Source of the DNA: Formicarius rufipectus
Taxonomy: Eukaryota > Chordata > Aves > Passeriformes > Formicariidae
Length of the DNA stretch: 64,000 nt
Assembly (NCBI GenBank): GCA_013399695.1
Contig: VXAU01004440.1
Coordinates: 879,079 to 943,078 of the forward strand
Direction of reading: 5' to 3'
Under the pieces are notes generated by a model, which ran no database searches, was not told the origin of the DNA, and saw nothing but the letters and a program-made list of their open reading frames with translations. This document shows positions 1-13,439 of the stretch, piece after piece. A program made the translations under genes and the position numbers. The first letter of the stretch is position 1. Every line of letters starts with the position of its first letter.

Positions 1-2788
1 GCTGGCCTCCTAAAGACCTTAAAGTTAAACATACTTCAAATTACACTGTATATAAATCAGTCATACGACTTCAAGTTTTGTTGTACTTTTGCAATTATGC
101 CTTCCACCTAACATTCACTTTTTCCATTAGTGAAATGCTAGATATTCCCCTTTGGCAGCTCTGCTTAAATCATTTAGGATTCACAGTGCTATTTTCCTAG
201 GGTGACACATTCTGCTTCCAAGATTGTTACTGAAACTTGTTTTGCATCTCTAATTGTTACCTTATTTATGCTGTAACCCCAGGATAGAAAAGAATAGACA
301 CTGAGCCAATAGCATTCAGATGAGCAACTCCACAAAATTTAGAGATCTCTTCCCTATGAAGTAAATGGAAGGTTTGTCCTTGACTTGAGAAATGTCAGGA
401 TGCTACCCAGTGAATTTATTCAGACTGACAGCAGTGTAAATGAAATTAAAATATGGCTGGTTTCAGGCTGTGGAATAATAAAGAATGCACCAGGGTCACT
501 AGTTTTACAAATCTCATCAGGTGGATTGAGCAGACAGGTAAACCATATGAGCCAAAAGAGAATATGGGCCTCAGACTTGTCCAGGTAGATCTTGGATTAC
601 CTTACATTTCTTGGAAAATATATCTTTCTTCCATGGCAACTGGGTTCTTAATGGTGCTTCCCAAATGAGCTAATTAGGTGCATTTGTGTGTGCTCAATAA
701 ATTTAAAAAAAAAAAAAAAAAAGACAAAAATATTTAAGGTAGTACCAAGGCTGGACCTTTTGCTTTCTGTGTTTGCAAATTGCTGCTTCAATATTACTGC
801 TAAATTAACTCTTGGAAGTTTTACCTGGTGAAAATTCCTCTCTTTATTGATTTCCTGCAGTCATGGGATCAATTCTCAATCTTGACTTCAAGTTGCAATT
901 TGTGAATTTCTGTTTTGTGAGTCTTGCTTGTCAAACCCATTTGGGCTTTATCACTGGAATATTGTCATGTCCCGAGTAAAATGTAGGGAGAGAGCTCAGG
1001 TTACCTTTCTGGTCTTTGGATCTGAAATCTCTCTCCAAAATGTGTTAAAGTACTTAAAACTTCAACAGAAAAGTATGTTTTATATTTTTACCTCACGCCT
1101 CCATTTAATTTGGCTTGCTCATTATGGAGAAAGATTTTAATCAGTGAAGTTAGTGAACTGGCTAATCTGTCATTATTTTGCTTTTCATTACCCTCCATGA
1201 TCATTCCTGTGCAGCTCCAGTATATTTAACTAAAATGAGGATTTAGCATTCTAAAGCATCAGCTTGTAATGATTCATTATTTCTAATATATTCAGTTCAT
1301 ACCAGATAATTTAAAAGTAAATCCTTTTAACTAGTTCCCTCCAGTGGTCCTTATGTGAGCATTGTGCTCAGAAGGACTTCTGAAATCACAATCCATTAAT
1401 ACATCTTGTGGAACTGAGATTTTGCCTTAAAAAGAAAAACAAATTAGGGCTGTTTAATGAGGTCTGCTCTAAGTTCATTGACTCTGAATTCCCAACAATA
1501 TATAACATCCCTGTCAGTCCTTGTATTAGCTGCATATTATGCCATTAAGTGTCCTGGTATTTTTTATGTAATGCGAATTTATGCCTCTGGATTGCCCTTA
1601 ATCAAATAAAGAAATTAACTGATAGAAAATAGGTGATCTATACTTGAGTCTCAGGAAAAAAAAATAAATTGAAAAAGTGAGTTAGAAATTTAGGACTTAT
1701 GAGCAGATTCCTAACATTTCCAAAATATTTGCATGTCTTTGGATTTGAGCAACTCTGGATGCAAGAGGAATTATCTGGGAAAACTCTAAAATGGTAGAAT
1801 AATAGGACATGATCATCCCAAATTCACTCCTGTGCAATTAGATGTAATTTAAGGAGAATGTGTGGCTCCAGTTTTCCTTCCCTGGGCTATGGTAGAAAAG
1901 TTGGACAGTTCCAAGGGGTTCAGAGATAAAATTCATCTTCAAAAGTAGAAGAGAAAATACAAGCTGTTTTTTCTGTAAGATAGCATCATGTGAATTTATT
2001 CAGAAGATTTTTTTATTATTGAGTATTTTGAACAGGTTCTGTAGGTAACTGAAAGCCATTTCTAATGAATATTTTTCTTCATCAAATGTAGTAAGTGGAT
2101 AAAGGTTAAATTCTTTGTCTACTGGATATAGCAGGTAGAATTCTTAGCTTCCTAAATGTTCTCTCAGCTCAGTTTGCCTGAATCCTTCAGTTGTCTTTAA
2201 CACAAGTAACCTGCCTTCTTTTGGTGTCCTCTTTCCCTTACTTGTTGCCAGTGCTATTTATCATGAGTAAAATCTAGAGCTATGTTAGATTTAAATTATT
2301 AAGGTTTAGGTTTATAAATGGTAAGTTGTTTGTATTCAGAGGGCATCCTTTCCCTCCTATGGAAGTCAGTGACGAGTCTACCTCAGCACCCTTTGGTTTA
2401 GGACTGGGGCCACAGCAGGGATGGTTATATCCACCTTTTTCACTGAACTGGCTTCCAATGAAGTCAGTTGCCAGATTAGTCCTAAATTCGAAGGAGTTGT
2501 AGATGGAAAGAATGCAGTGAGTCTTCAGTGTGCAAAGAACTATACCTCATTTAAACAATTTTTTGTTTATAATGGTATCAACTTCGTTATTTTTTCTCCC
2601 TCATCCATATTGTAAAATATTTTACTAAAGCTGACTGGGAAACAAAAGTGCGATTTTATGAATATTATTTTCCCTCTGAAAAACTGATATGTAGATGGCT
2701 CTGGCAATGAGGTGGGATATGGGAACAGCACATTCAAGTCTTTGCTCTACATTAGAGGAGCAGCAACCTATATTTTCTACATGTCAAC
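1..2788. other. Non-coding AT-rich unique sequence
   Basis: No coding region, RNA gene or recognised repeat family is visible here. The open frames are at most about 70 codons and have unremarkable composition. The only structured element is a homopolymer A run near 705 (listed separately). The sequence reads as intron or intergenic DNA. Confidence 0.6.
696..722 (+). repeat. AATAAA followed by an A18 run
   Basis: An AATAAA hexamer at 696-701 is followed within four bases by a run of 18 A (705-722). This can be the tail of an old retrocopy or a plain A tract. Upstream (385-695) I see no recognisable gene body. Polyadenylated retrocopies are uncommon in birds because CR1 does not prime on poly(A), so a simple A tract is the better reading. 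Confidence 0.4.
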
Positions 2789-3345
2789 TGTCATGATTTA
2801 ACCCCAGGCAGCAATAAAGTACCATGTAGCTGCTCACTTAATCCCCCACTAGTAACATCACAGTGAGAAGTGGAGGGGTAAAACTGAGAGGTTGAGGTAA
2901 AGGTAGTTTGATGAGGAAAGCAAAAGCAAAGCAAACCAAGGAATTATTTCACTCCTTCCATGCTTGGGCAGATGTTCAGCCATTCCCAGGAGATCAGGGC
3001 CCCATCATACGCAGCAGTTTCTTGTGAAGACAAACACCATCACTCTAATTTTTGCCCTCTTCCTCCTCCTTCCTCTCACTTTATATGCTGATCATCATGC
3101 CATATGGTATGGAATATCCCTCTGGCTGTGTCCACTCCCAACCTCCCATGCACTTCAAGTTTCCTTGCCAATATGGCAGCATGAAAAGCAGAGAAGGCCT
3201 TGATTCTGTGTGAGCACTGCTCAGCAATAACAAAAACATCTCTAAGTTACCATCACCATGTGCAGCACAAATCCAAAACATAACCCCATACTAGATACTG
3301 TGAAGAAAATCAACTAATCAGCTCTACCCCAGCCAAAATCTAATC
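2789..3345 (+). mobile_element. Solo LTR of an endogenous retrovirus-like element
   Basis: The segment begins with TGTCATGATTTAACCCC, the usual TG start of an LTR. It then follows, at moderate divergence, an LTR family I recall as very common in songbird genomes. Landmarks in order are an AAAGCAAAAGC-like tract near 2920, AGATGTTCAGCCATTCCCAG near 2970, AAGACAAACACCATCACTC near 3028, a TATA-like TTTATATGCTG near 3081, TATGGTATGGAATATCCCT near 3104, GAGCACTGCTCAGCAATAAC near 3211, GCACAAATCCAAAACATA near 3265 and CCCCAGCCAAAAT near 3328. No internal gag, pol or env sequence and no second LTR flank it, so it is a solo LTR left by recombination. The right end is uncertain by about 10 bases because the expected CA end is degraded, and I see no clear target-site duplication. 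The open frames inside it (for example 2964-3203) are not genes. The exact family name was not assigned. Confidence 0.8.
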
Positions 3346-6300
3346 TCTAGTGTTAGAAACTTTTTCACCTCTCTTGTGGACACTCTTGAGATGAGTAAAT
3401 CTAAGGACTCTTTGGGTCAAATTAAAGAGTTCTCTTCAGCTCACACAATAGACCACTCACTTGGGACACAGCATGTCTTTCTTTAAAACACAGATCTTGA
3501 ATGACATCTCATCCAAGTACCAGATAATTAATTACACCAATCTGCACATTGTTCTTCTTTCAATTTATTTCAGATCTGTGCTGTTGCCAGCAAAGCTTCA
3601 CTAGGAGTGTTATGTACCGTTGGTCAGGAGGTTTGCTTAATGAGCATTTTCCAAACTAGAAGTCTTTTGTTGAAAATAATTTTTGAGCTGCATTACTTAT
3701 CAAATGGAAAGGCAAACTGACTGCTAAAACAATTCCTTTAGCTCCCAAGAAAAATTCAGAAGCAAATTCAGAACTTGATTTTGGACCACAGGTTGTAATA
3801 TGTAGTGTACATATTAAGTAGAAGAAAGAGAGTATCTTTTAATTAACTGTAATTTAAAATGTTGAAAGCAAAAAAAAATAAATTATAAGTGCAGCTTCTT
3901 TCTTCTAGTTTTTTAATTGTTACCTCTGGCCTTCTAAACTTCTCAGCAATTCAAATTAAATCATTCCCAAAAGACCTAATTAGGTAGTTTCCAATAAAAC
4001 AGCACAAAAATGTCAAGAATAACTTGTGCAATATGTTGGGTAAAGGACAAACACCCTTGTCAAAACAGGATACCTGGTCAGAAGCACAGATCACTCAGCA
4101 CTCTCCTTTCACACATATTGCTGCCCAGATTAGAGATAGGCAGGAAGTGCGTGTTGTTTACTTGGGAGTTGGCATGAGAATTGCACCGATGTTCCAACTC
4201 TCCTGGATGGAGAGGGGACAAAATAAAGAATGCAGCAATCATCCGCAACTTCCCTCCCTCATCCTCCACAACTTTTTTATCATTAGTTTAGTTTACTTTT
4301 AACAATGGGGGCAAAAAATAGTCATGTCATCCTAATCTTTTCTTTGTAATGGGCTTCAGTTTTGCCATGCTTGCTTGGGTGGATATTCTGTTGTTTAGTG
4401 GGGCTTTTTTTCCTCAAGTTAAATTCTGTTTCTTTAGATTACTTTCCTCTGTCTTATAAAATATTGTTAGTTGGTGCTGCACGGTCAGGGGATCAGCATC
4501 CTGTGTTTGGAATTGGGTACAATGGCAGTGACAATGTGTGTCCTCTGTGAAACGATGGCAAAATTCTATATGAATTGTTCTCACACATGGTCTATGATTT
4601 TGCCCAGTAGAAAAGGCTGAAGGCAGAGAAAAAACAGCCTTACAATGGCCAGTAAAATAATGTAGTCTGTAAGGCTGAAAATCAAAGATTTTAAAAAACA
4701 ATGCTGCCCTTGATTGTGTCCGCTGCATGGTCTGCTGCGAGCTCAAGGGGACCATGGATGGCCGGGCAAGCAGTCTTCACAGAAGTTTTCCAACACCACG
4801 GATCTGGACCTAGTAATACTGTGCTCTTATCTCCTTGTTCTTCTGGGTTCTGTCGTCTTGATGTGTCACACAACCGGGAATAAAAAAGTGTCAGAAACAT
4901 TTCCTTAGATGTTACATTTACATAGAATAGGCCAGCAACAAGTTTGAAGGTCAAGCTATATAAACACTTGGAGAGTTAGTAATTTTTCTACAGTAGTCCC
5001 TTTAGAGGAGCTTTGAGGGAAAATCCTGCTTCATGTCGAAAGACAGAAAATTCCAACAAAAACCAGTTCTGTGGACACAAATCCACAAAACAGCAATCAA
5101 TAGAATTACCAAATCTTCCAAAACCTGCCACAGAATGATTGAAGTAACTTCATAACAGAGACAAACTTTTAGCTCTGAGAGCTATGAATGAGTAGGAATA
5201 TATTTTAAAAGTTTTCCCTCCACTGTTTCACAGACTGTACTCCAGCAGGACTGATGAGCTCAAGTTCACTTTCCCAAAAGAGCCCATTGTTTTGTAGTCA
5301 CAATAGAAGATGTTCTGCTTTTCAAATCCCATCATATCTGTAGTTTGGCCAAAGTCAAATGACAGAGAAAACTGGTATGAGACCAGTTACTTAAATGCCA
5401 AGTTTCTGACACTAGAGTGGAAGAATACTACTAATAAGGTACAAAACTAGGGATGCAATGTGTATTATGAACATAAAAAGCTTCAGGAGAAGATAACACT
5501 TTGAACCTTAAAATGTTCAAGACTTGTTTATTTTGTTTGAGAATTTTTCAACCCAAATTATTCAAGTATTAACGCTTTCTTCCCTTGAGGAAATGTATGC
5601 CTAGAAGCTGGTTTTCTTTGGGTGGAAAAAATGCTAATCCGAAAGTCATTAAATCTATTTTAAAAATTACAGCAAAAAGGTGCCTTTATACACTAAAATG
5701 CTACTCATGGCAAAACATATTCAAATCACCATGACACAATGAGTTCAAATCATCTTTTGTAAAGATAGAAAGCTTCAAATGTACAGATAAACTGTATATC
5801 TCAGTTTATGCAGTACACCCTCTTGGTTAGGCAAGCAAGGTGCCCTGGCAGTTTAATGTTCATTAATGTGGAAATAATGTAGAAGACAGTCTCAAAATGA
5901 AGCTTCAGCCTCATGCAAAGTGAGGCCTTGATGGGGTTTCCCTGCTTTGAATTTGTACATCAAGTGACAAAAAGGGACACAAAGGAATTTACATGTATTA
6001 AGTATTCTCCAGGCAGTTTGAGTAAAACTGAAGATGTAATTTCAAAGCCAACTCTGTATAAGTGTGTCTACACAACAGATTAATGTGCCTTGAAAAGGAA
6101 TTCAGACGAACTGTGAGAACAGAATCTTATTCCTAAACCAGTGACCTAAGTACTTATGCTTCATTCAGGAAACATGTAGTTACTTCCTCCAGTCTGTGAT
6201 TAATGTGATTCAGTCTACATGACATAATAAAAATTGTTTCTCTAAGTGCTGACTTCTTTTAGTAGCAGACTCGCAGGCAAATTTCTGAAAGTTTCTTTAG

Positions 6301-8989
6301 AGTGGTTCTGTTTCATTTTTGAAGAGATTATAGTAAACTTGATGTTCCATGTCCCTGTCATTTGAAACATACAAGTCCTTGACTCTATTACCAAGCATAA
6401 CTTCCTCAGGTTGCTCTTTCTACTTGAGGAGCTGCAAGGAATCTTAACAGATGGATGAAAGCTGGATTTTCAGGGCCCAAGTCGGAAAACATAAGTTCAC
6501 TGCTTTCTGTCTCCTCTGGGTGAGATGATGGGCACATGGGTAACTCACTGCACTTGTGTGAGTCTTTAGGCATCATGCATCAGGATCAGAAAACTATGGA
6601 GCCATCCTAAAACCACATTTACTCATTGAGTAGAAAATATTTTGAGTAGTTTCCGCTCAAATTCTGAAGTCTTGTTGAGACAAGAAATCAACTCTTTTTT
6701 CAAACCACTGCAAAATTTTCTCTCCTAGTAAAGATATTAATGTCTGTCTTGGGTTGTTTTTTTGGTTTTTTTTTGATGGGTTTGGATTTTCTTTGGTTTT
6801 ATCTTTTAGCTTAGAATCAAAACAGAAAGAAATGTAATAATGACTTCCACAAAAAGGTTACTTTTAATTTTGTTTTATTCTGATCACAAAGATATATTCT
6901 TCTATAAGACCATTATGTAGGTCCTTTCCAAAAAGCACAAATATTGTTTCCCTACAACTCAGTTATGCAACTTGAATAATGTGCAATAAGGGACCTGCTT
7001 TTGATACATAAACCAAATAATTCTTCTCAGAAAAAAATTTTCTCTCTACTATCAATACATTCTACCTTAATACCAAATAACAATTCTCGGAACAAGAAAC
7101 ACTGATTCCCTTCTTATTTAATTAGAAGACTTGTTTCTCATGGGCCCTTGTGCTGATTTATGAATACCTATTGTTCTGAATTTAACTACACATTCAGTTT
7201 TGCACAATGGAAGACATGTACACTCCAGCCTTGGTTCATTCAGCATACATCCAAGACCCAAGCTTCCATGTGTTTGACTGTTAAGCACCTATCAGGCTCT
7301 AAATTCCAGAACCCTTCAGGCTACAACAAATATAGTTTTACCCAGTAATTTACCCAGGAATTCTCTGAAGAATGCAGGGGGAAGTCTTCTGCTCTTTAAG
7401 CTGGAAATGACACAAAGTCTAATAATGATAGAATTTTGTTTCAGGGGCTTTAATGGGAAAAAAAATTAAACAGCTAAAAGAAAGATGCCAAATTCTCCGA
7501 TCATAAGCAGTGATATAAATTTACTGAATATAAGAGTAACAGCATATTTCCAGTATGATTTTAATTTATTGATATGTCTTAGGTCTGCAACACTAAACAC
7601 AAAGTCTTCTGAAAACAAAGATGAGGTGCTGGAGTTAGGATTGTTCTTCACACCTCCCTCCATCTTTTCCTGCTGTCCCCTCATCTCTCTTTCCTCCTTT
7701 CTCTCCTCATCTCCACTCACTGTTACTCTGTCGGTAGTCCATACAAGTGGAGGTATACAAAAATAAAAAGCCATTCTGAAGTAGTAAGTACAATTTGAAT
7801 CTTTAAAAAAAGTGTTTATTTGCAATTGAGGGTGTCTTTATAGTAAGGTTTTGTAATTCTCGGTAATGAACATCACAATCAACTAGCACATGCCTGCTTC
7901 TACAGGACCAGTAAAGATATTTTTAAGCTATTCACGAGAGATAATAGTTGTCAGATTATTTTAAAATCTCAATTTAAACTTTGGGGTAAAGACTTTTGTC
8001 AGGCAAAGGTGTAAGAAGCAGGAAAGCAAAAATAATTTTGAAGCAATATAGGCTTGAGTGCATAGATCAAAATGTTTTTGTGCATCATATAAGTTATCAA
8101 AGCCAGGTGTGATTTATCTGTTAGAACACTCCTTGAATTTTATTGTTTCTGCCAACACAATTTGTTATGGTTGGTCAACTTTGGGAATGAGATGGCTCTA
8201 GATCATTATTAGCTCTTTACCACCATAGTTAGCTTCGATCAAAACTGAGTGTCAAACTCGATCCAGTTCAAACTCATCCTCACTATTTTGATTGCTACAT
8301 CCACAACTGAAACTTACAACCTTTCTGAGACAGCTCCTTCAGACTCCCCATAGTGCACTGGCACTGTGTTAGTTGAGAAGTAACTTGTAGACTAAGTGTC
8401 TGATAATTAGAGCCATTTGGTATGCTTAGATCCTCTCCATTTTTGTCTGAGTGGAAAGTCAGATAAAGTGATGAAATCAAGCATGCTACATCAGGAAAAA
8501 TGAATAATGCTGATATTTCTGTGAAATACTACAGAAAGTCTTATGGAAATCATATACATATCTTCTTGTATCAGTGTCATTCCTGATAGTTGTGTATCCC
8601 ACCACTGGTGGGAGGGTTGTAGAGCTTCCTGTAACTTACTGAAGTGTCTTCCTTTCTTGCTCTTAGAAAACTCCTTCCAATGCCCATCCTGAATCCTTCC
8701 TACTTAACTTTAGGCTGTATTAGTCACAGGGAATAGATTTTCCTGTTGTAGCAGTAGCTACCTTCTCTATGTTTGACAGCTGATCAACTCTGCTGTACAC
8801 TCCCTACCCTCCCCAATTTATTCAGTCTTTCCTTCAAGGTTGCATTTTCAAATTCTCTTTTCCTTTTTCTCTCTCTTATTTTTCATAGTTACTGAGTTCA
8901 GGTTTGGGCACAGGGCTGCCACTCACACAGCACTCATATACAGCAGCTGAGGGAAAGTGGAAGATGGCTTTCTACATCTTGAAATTTGG
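3346..8989. other. Non-coding unique sequence
   Basis: No gene or RNA is recognised. The longest open frames are 113 codons (4414-4755, - strand) and 119 codons (7466-7825, - strand); neither has splice sites or recognisable domains. A CpG-containing patch at 4700-4880 is discussed under findings. A T-rich stretch with short G interruptions lies at 6750-6775. The left flank of the CR1 relic (about 8580-8990) may be a more decayed part of that element. Confidence 0.55.
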
Positions 8990-9330
8990 TTTACATTGGG
9001 TGCTTCAGTATCACATTTACCTTTTTTTCTTCCAAACAGCATTACGCTGCTAACACAGTCTCTGAGCCATTGTAAACACCAAGCCATTGCTAAAAGATCC
9101 CCATCTGATGAGTGATCCTACTGTTATATAGTTATGCAGTTTATTATTCTTACCTAACTCTACATCCTCTTAGACTTACATGCTACACTTTTAGGTCATT
9201 TGTCCAATTGACAGGATCACTTTGAATTCTAGTCCTGTCCTCTCCGGTACTCACAATTCGTCCTAACTCCATGCCACTTGGAAATTTAATAAGCACATTC
9301 CTGTAGTATACATGGTTTCTAAAAAATTAA
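8990..9330 (-). mobile_element. Old, diverged CR1 LINE fragment
   Basis: Read on the + strand, the best-preserved part is 9195-9300. It has GGTCATTTGTCCAATTGACA, then GATCACTTTGAATTCTAGTC, then CTGTCCTCTCCGGTACTCAC, and ends in TTGGAAATTTAATAAGCAC. These are diverged forms of the antisense CR1 ORF2 3' region, the stretch that in the consensus leads into 'gcaaatttaataagca'. The element therefore lies on the - strand. It has no intact 3' end, and its divergence is much higher than that of the copies at 33.6, 43.8 and 63.5 kb, so it is probably an ancient insertion. Similarity may extend left to about 8580, but that part is too decayed for me to support. Confidence 0.6.
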
Positions 9331-12300
9331 AAAAAAGAAAAAAATTTGTAAATTATTGCTGACCTAACTATTCATATGAATGCTGCTGGGTTTTTTTCTT
9401 TAATTTTTCTTTAATTGCTGTAGTTTCACTAATAATAAAAATGCTACTAAACAGGATTTATAGTGGGTTGTGTATTGGTCTAGAATTCCAGAAATCCTGA
9501 ACTAGAAATTCAGATTTTACATAAAGTTTTTGTTATACAAGTACTATATAACAGATTCTTATATAGAATAGCATTTTAGTTCCAGTTTCCTTCTAATGTT
9601 GTTATTTGAAGTATTCAGAATTTAAATCGGTTTGAGCAGAATCCTCCTGTTTTCCAGTTTCCAAATGGACAACTTGGAAGCTAAATGCAATAATTCATCT
9701 CCTCCACATAGAAGCATTTTCAGGAGTTGCAGTATCTCAGTTTCAGCAGGGACTTTGCTATTAAATGTACTATGGTACAGGAGTGATAACTGTTACTAGA
9801 CAGCACTGTAAAAATTCTTCCTGCGTTTTGCTGATTATTCTTTCCAAAACAACAGCCTATCCATGAGTTACGATCCACTTCTCTGACTGAATGCTGCTAT
9901 TTGTTTTAGAAATCTACATCTATTTAAAACAAGCCTTAGCTCAGTTTGATTTACTGAGCATTTAAGCCCCAAAGGATGCATAGTCAATGCATTCCATTAA
10001 GGAACAGATACACAAATCTACTGACAATGGCCAGAATTTGCTTATTGCTTGTTACATTTACAACACAAGTCTGGGCATTTGAGACTTTGGTTTCTGCTAC
10101 TGACAGTGTGTGACTGTCAGTAAATTATTTAACCTTTCTGTACTCAAATTCCCTTAGCTGGGCATTTTACCAGCCTCAGAGGGGTATTACAAGATTGAAC
10201 TAAGAACTGCCCTTTTGAGTTCCTCAGATAAAAAGTGTTGTCTAAGTGCCAAGCAGTGCAGAAGATCTAGAGGGACTGTGCTGACATTTAGGATGTGGTT
10301 CTCATTTTCCTGACTGCTGAGCTTCACGAACTCCAGCAGTTATTTCTGCTACTCCTTTGCAGACAAAAATCACTTTCTATTTTAAGGGGTAAGGAAGAAC
10401 TGTTCTTCCAACAGGCGCAACAGGGTAAAAAATGGGCAGTCTTTTTCTATTCGGCTTTCCAATGAGGACTAAACAGTTGCAACAAAGTATATGCATATTC
10501 CCAACATATTCCTGTTTCATTTAAGTATTAATATACATCCTGGAGCAGAGATAAGTCAGCAGGGTCGAGGGCAGGCACTCTATTTTTCAATACCTTTATT
10601 CCTCTGCATTACCTTGTGCCTAGGAATGATCTGCTGAGAAGTAAATAGAGGGCATATTTTGCTACACTTTGGTAAGGCTCCTCTTGCTTTCTGCAGGGCA
10701 TTGTGCAGCAAAAGCGGATGGCATTACAGGCTGCTTTTCTTCACAGCTCCGTGCTCAGATGGCTCTTTAGGAACAGTACTCAGGAAGACAGTAAGATCCC
10801 TCCTTGGCAACACTTGCACCATTATCAGTTATAGCAAGTCAAGGCTTCATTTGAAATAAAATTGCAGGGTTTTTCTCTTCTAAGATCGTATGTTTATTAA
10901 CTTCACATTCCTAGCAAGGTTTCACTTCTCATCTTCCACACCAGGCTGAAGGTACTTTTTCTTTTAAGCTCTTTGTGATTCTTCTTTTATAGTTTCTCCC
11001 TTCTTTTACTTGTCAGCAAACACCTGTGACTTTCTCCTGGAATATTGTCCATCCAGATTCAACAAGAACCTGGCTGAGATTTGCAACTCTAAGATTGCAA
11101 GGGTGTTTGGTGTTTGTTTGGGGAGGGGGTTGTTGCCTTTTTTTTTTTTTTTTTCCTCTACAATGTTTGGGAAAGTGTGTCACTTTCAGCCCTCATAAAA
11201 TTTTAGATAAATTTGTATTATTTTTAGTTTTGTATTATTGTTTTTATGGTTCCACATTTTAAAAAAATGAGGAAAAACCCCAGAAAAACATAGAACTTGA
11301 GGTTTTATTGGACTTCATCAAGTGGAAAATCGGCAAATATTTTAATGTTAACTTAATCCCTGATTTTGGCAGTGGTTTGCTCTTCTCAAACACTTCTTGA
11401 ATTAAATCAAGACATAAATCCTTTCAGTCATTAGTGTACATCTGATCAGTTAACTCTTTTTAGCATTTTTTTCAGCCATACATCTCAAAGCTCTTATGTT
11501 TGTACCTTACACAGCATCTCACAAATATATCCAACTAGATCATAACTTACGTAACTTCTTTATAAATGTATGTGAACTTAAGCATGTAACTGAAATTCAG
11601 AAACAAGAATAGCAACAAGGTGCCTTGTAATGTATCAGAAAGAAGCTGAAGGAGGGGAAGTAGGCAAATGTTCCCACCAATTAGAGAGGAATTTTTCAAT
11701 AACTTACACTCAGTTTAGCTGCAATGATTTGTGTATTTTATTTCATCCATGCTCAGTGCCATTTCCTGTAGCTATTGAAATGTGTGATTGTTGGATCAAT
11801 GCAAGTAATTTGCTCATTTCTATAAACATAAACTTAGTATTGCTTAGTGGTTCATTTTTGCATGGTTCTGAGTTACACCACAAGCTTGTTAGAGGCAAGG
11901 AGATATATGACTTGCTTAAGGAGTGCAGTCCTTCCAAAGGAGTTGACCTAAAAGTAATGAATTTCTTTTGTTTACAGTGAATTCTAAACAGAGATATCAA
12001 ATCAGTGACTTTTATCAGCTGGCATTCAGATACTCGGAGTCACTGTCATTGACGAACAGCTAAATTATAGTTAGTTTGAATTATTATAATAGTGAAGATT
12101 TTCTGCTCTTCTCCACAACTTCAAATCACAATTTTTTCTTGTGATGTCGTATCCCATTTAAGAAGTAATTCCAGTATCCTTAAGGAATGCCAATAGTGTA
12201 CACAAGAGGTAATAGTCATAAATTTTACCACGGATAAGATTATCTAAGTAAATTATTACTGGGAGAGAATCTATATATCTTTTAAACTGCCTGTGTTTTC

Positions 12301-13439
12301 TACCTGCTTACCTCCTGCTTCTATGTTGTTCTCTGTTACACTGCATTAACATCTGATTTTTTTCTAAAACACAAGTACTTGCCACAAAAAAATCAAAGCC
12401 TTCTTACTTCATGTGGAAAATCTCCAGGCTTCATGTGAATATACACCAGTAAATTGAACTATAGAAGTAATCTCCATGTCCCTGCAGATTGTAAGACTAC
12501 CAGCTGGGGGGTGGGAAGTATTAACTCATCTCAGCCTCATTTTTTTCAATCTCACCCTTCAAAAGCATTTCTCATCTCAAAAGCTTCTAATAAATGCAGG
12601 TAATGACCTTGCTTCAAATTAACTTATAGGGAGTTCTGGTTGAAAAGTCTGGCTCATTTTTATCATAGGGAGACACCAGCAGTGTCTTGATAAGCCTTTG
12701 ATAAACCATTTTAGGATTTAGAAAAGATGAGCTGGGTGACACAAAGGGAAAGCAGTCGAGTTAAACAGCAGCTCAAATGGGGGAACTGTAACAGCCAGAA
12801 GGAGAGGAGACTGATTGTGCAGCCTGTGAGAAGGGTTTATGAAACTGCATCCACTTCATGGATTCTCCCATCCACTGAGCTGTGATTAACACAGTTCCAT
12901 ATGAAGCTGGGGAAAAAACAGGATTTAGTAATATCTGCAAAACATATTGTTCTGAAGGAAAAATAGTCTAGTTTGGCTGGTGAGCCTAGAGCAGGTGCCA
13001 AGTCAGCTAAATCATCAGCTTTCAAGCACTCCTGGGAAAGAGTGTGGAAAGTCCCCTGATTTTATACAGTGTGCTAAAACAGTTCTTTTGTTTACATCAT
13101 GTAAAGATTGAATAAGATACCATCTGTGCTGAGTTTTACATCTTATAACAGGAATAATGACTATAATTGGTCTGTTATCAGCTACTTCTACTCATAAAAG
13201 AGATACAAAGATGGATACCACAGCAAAGCAGGCCCTGTTGTGGCTCTTGTTCGCGAAGGTTCAAATAAATGCAGGTGTCTGCATAGATTGGAGGCAAGAA
13301 GCAATGGTCTCCAAGAATTAGTTCAAAATAAAATTAATTAGGAAGACTGAGAATAGTTACACTTTTGGGAGCTTGTTTCACATGGTAAGAAGTAACAAGG
13401 AGTCACAGATTATGTCCATACAAGTCAATTAAATGTACC
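9331..13439. other. Non-coding unique sequence
   Basis: Nothing beyond AT-rich unique sequence is seen. There is a T17 run at 11138-11154 following a G-rich GGGGAGGGGG tract. The open frame at 11630-11980 (+) has an overlapping open frame on the other strand and no gene-like features. Confidence 0.6.
11138..11154. repeat. Homopolymer T tract
   Basis: A run of 17 T lies directly downstream of a short G-rich tract. It is a simple mononucleotide repeat. Confidence 0.85.

Noticed and set aside
2964..3281. Overlapping open frames on both strands
   Set aside because: They lie inside the solo LTR, which is non-coding.
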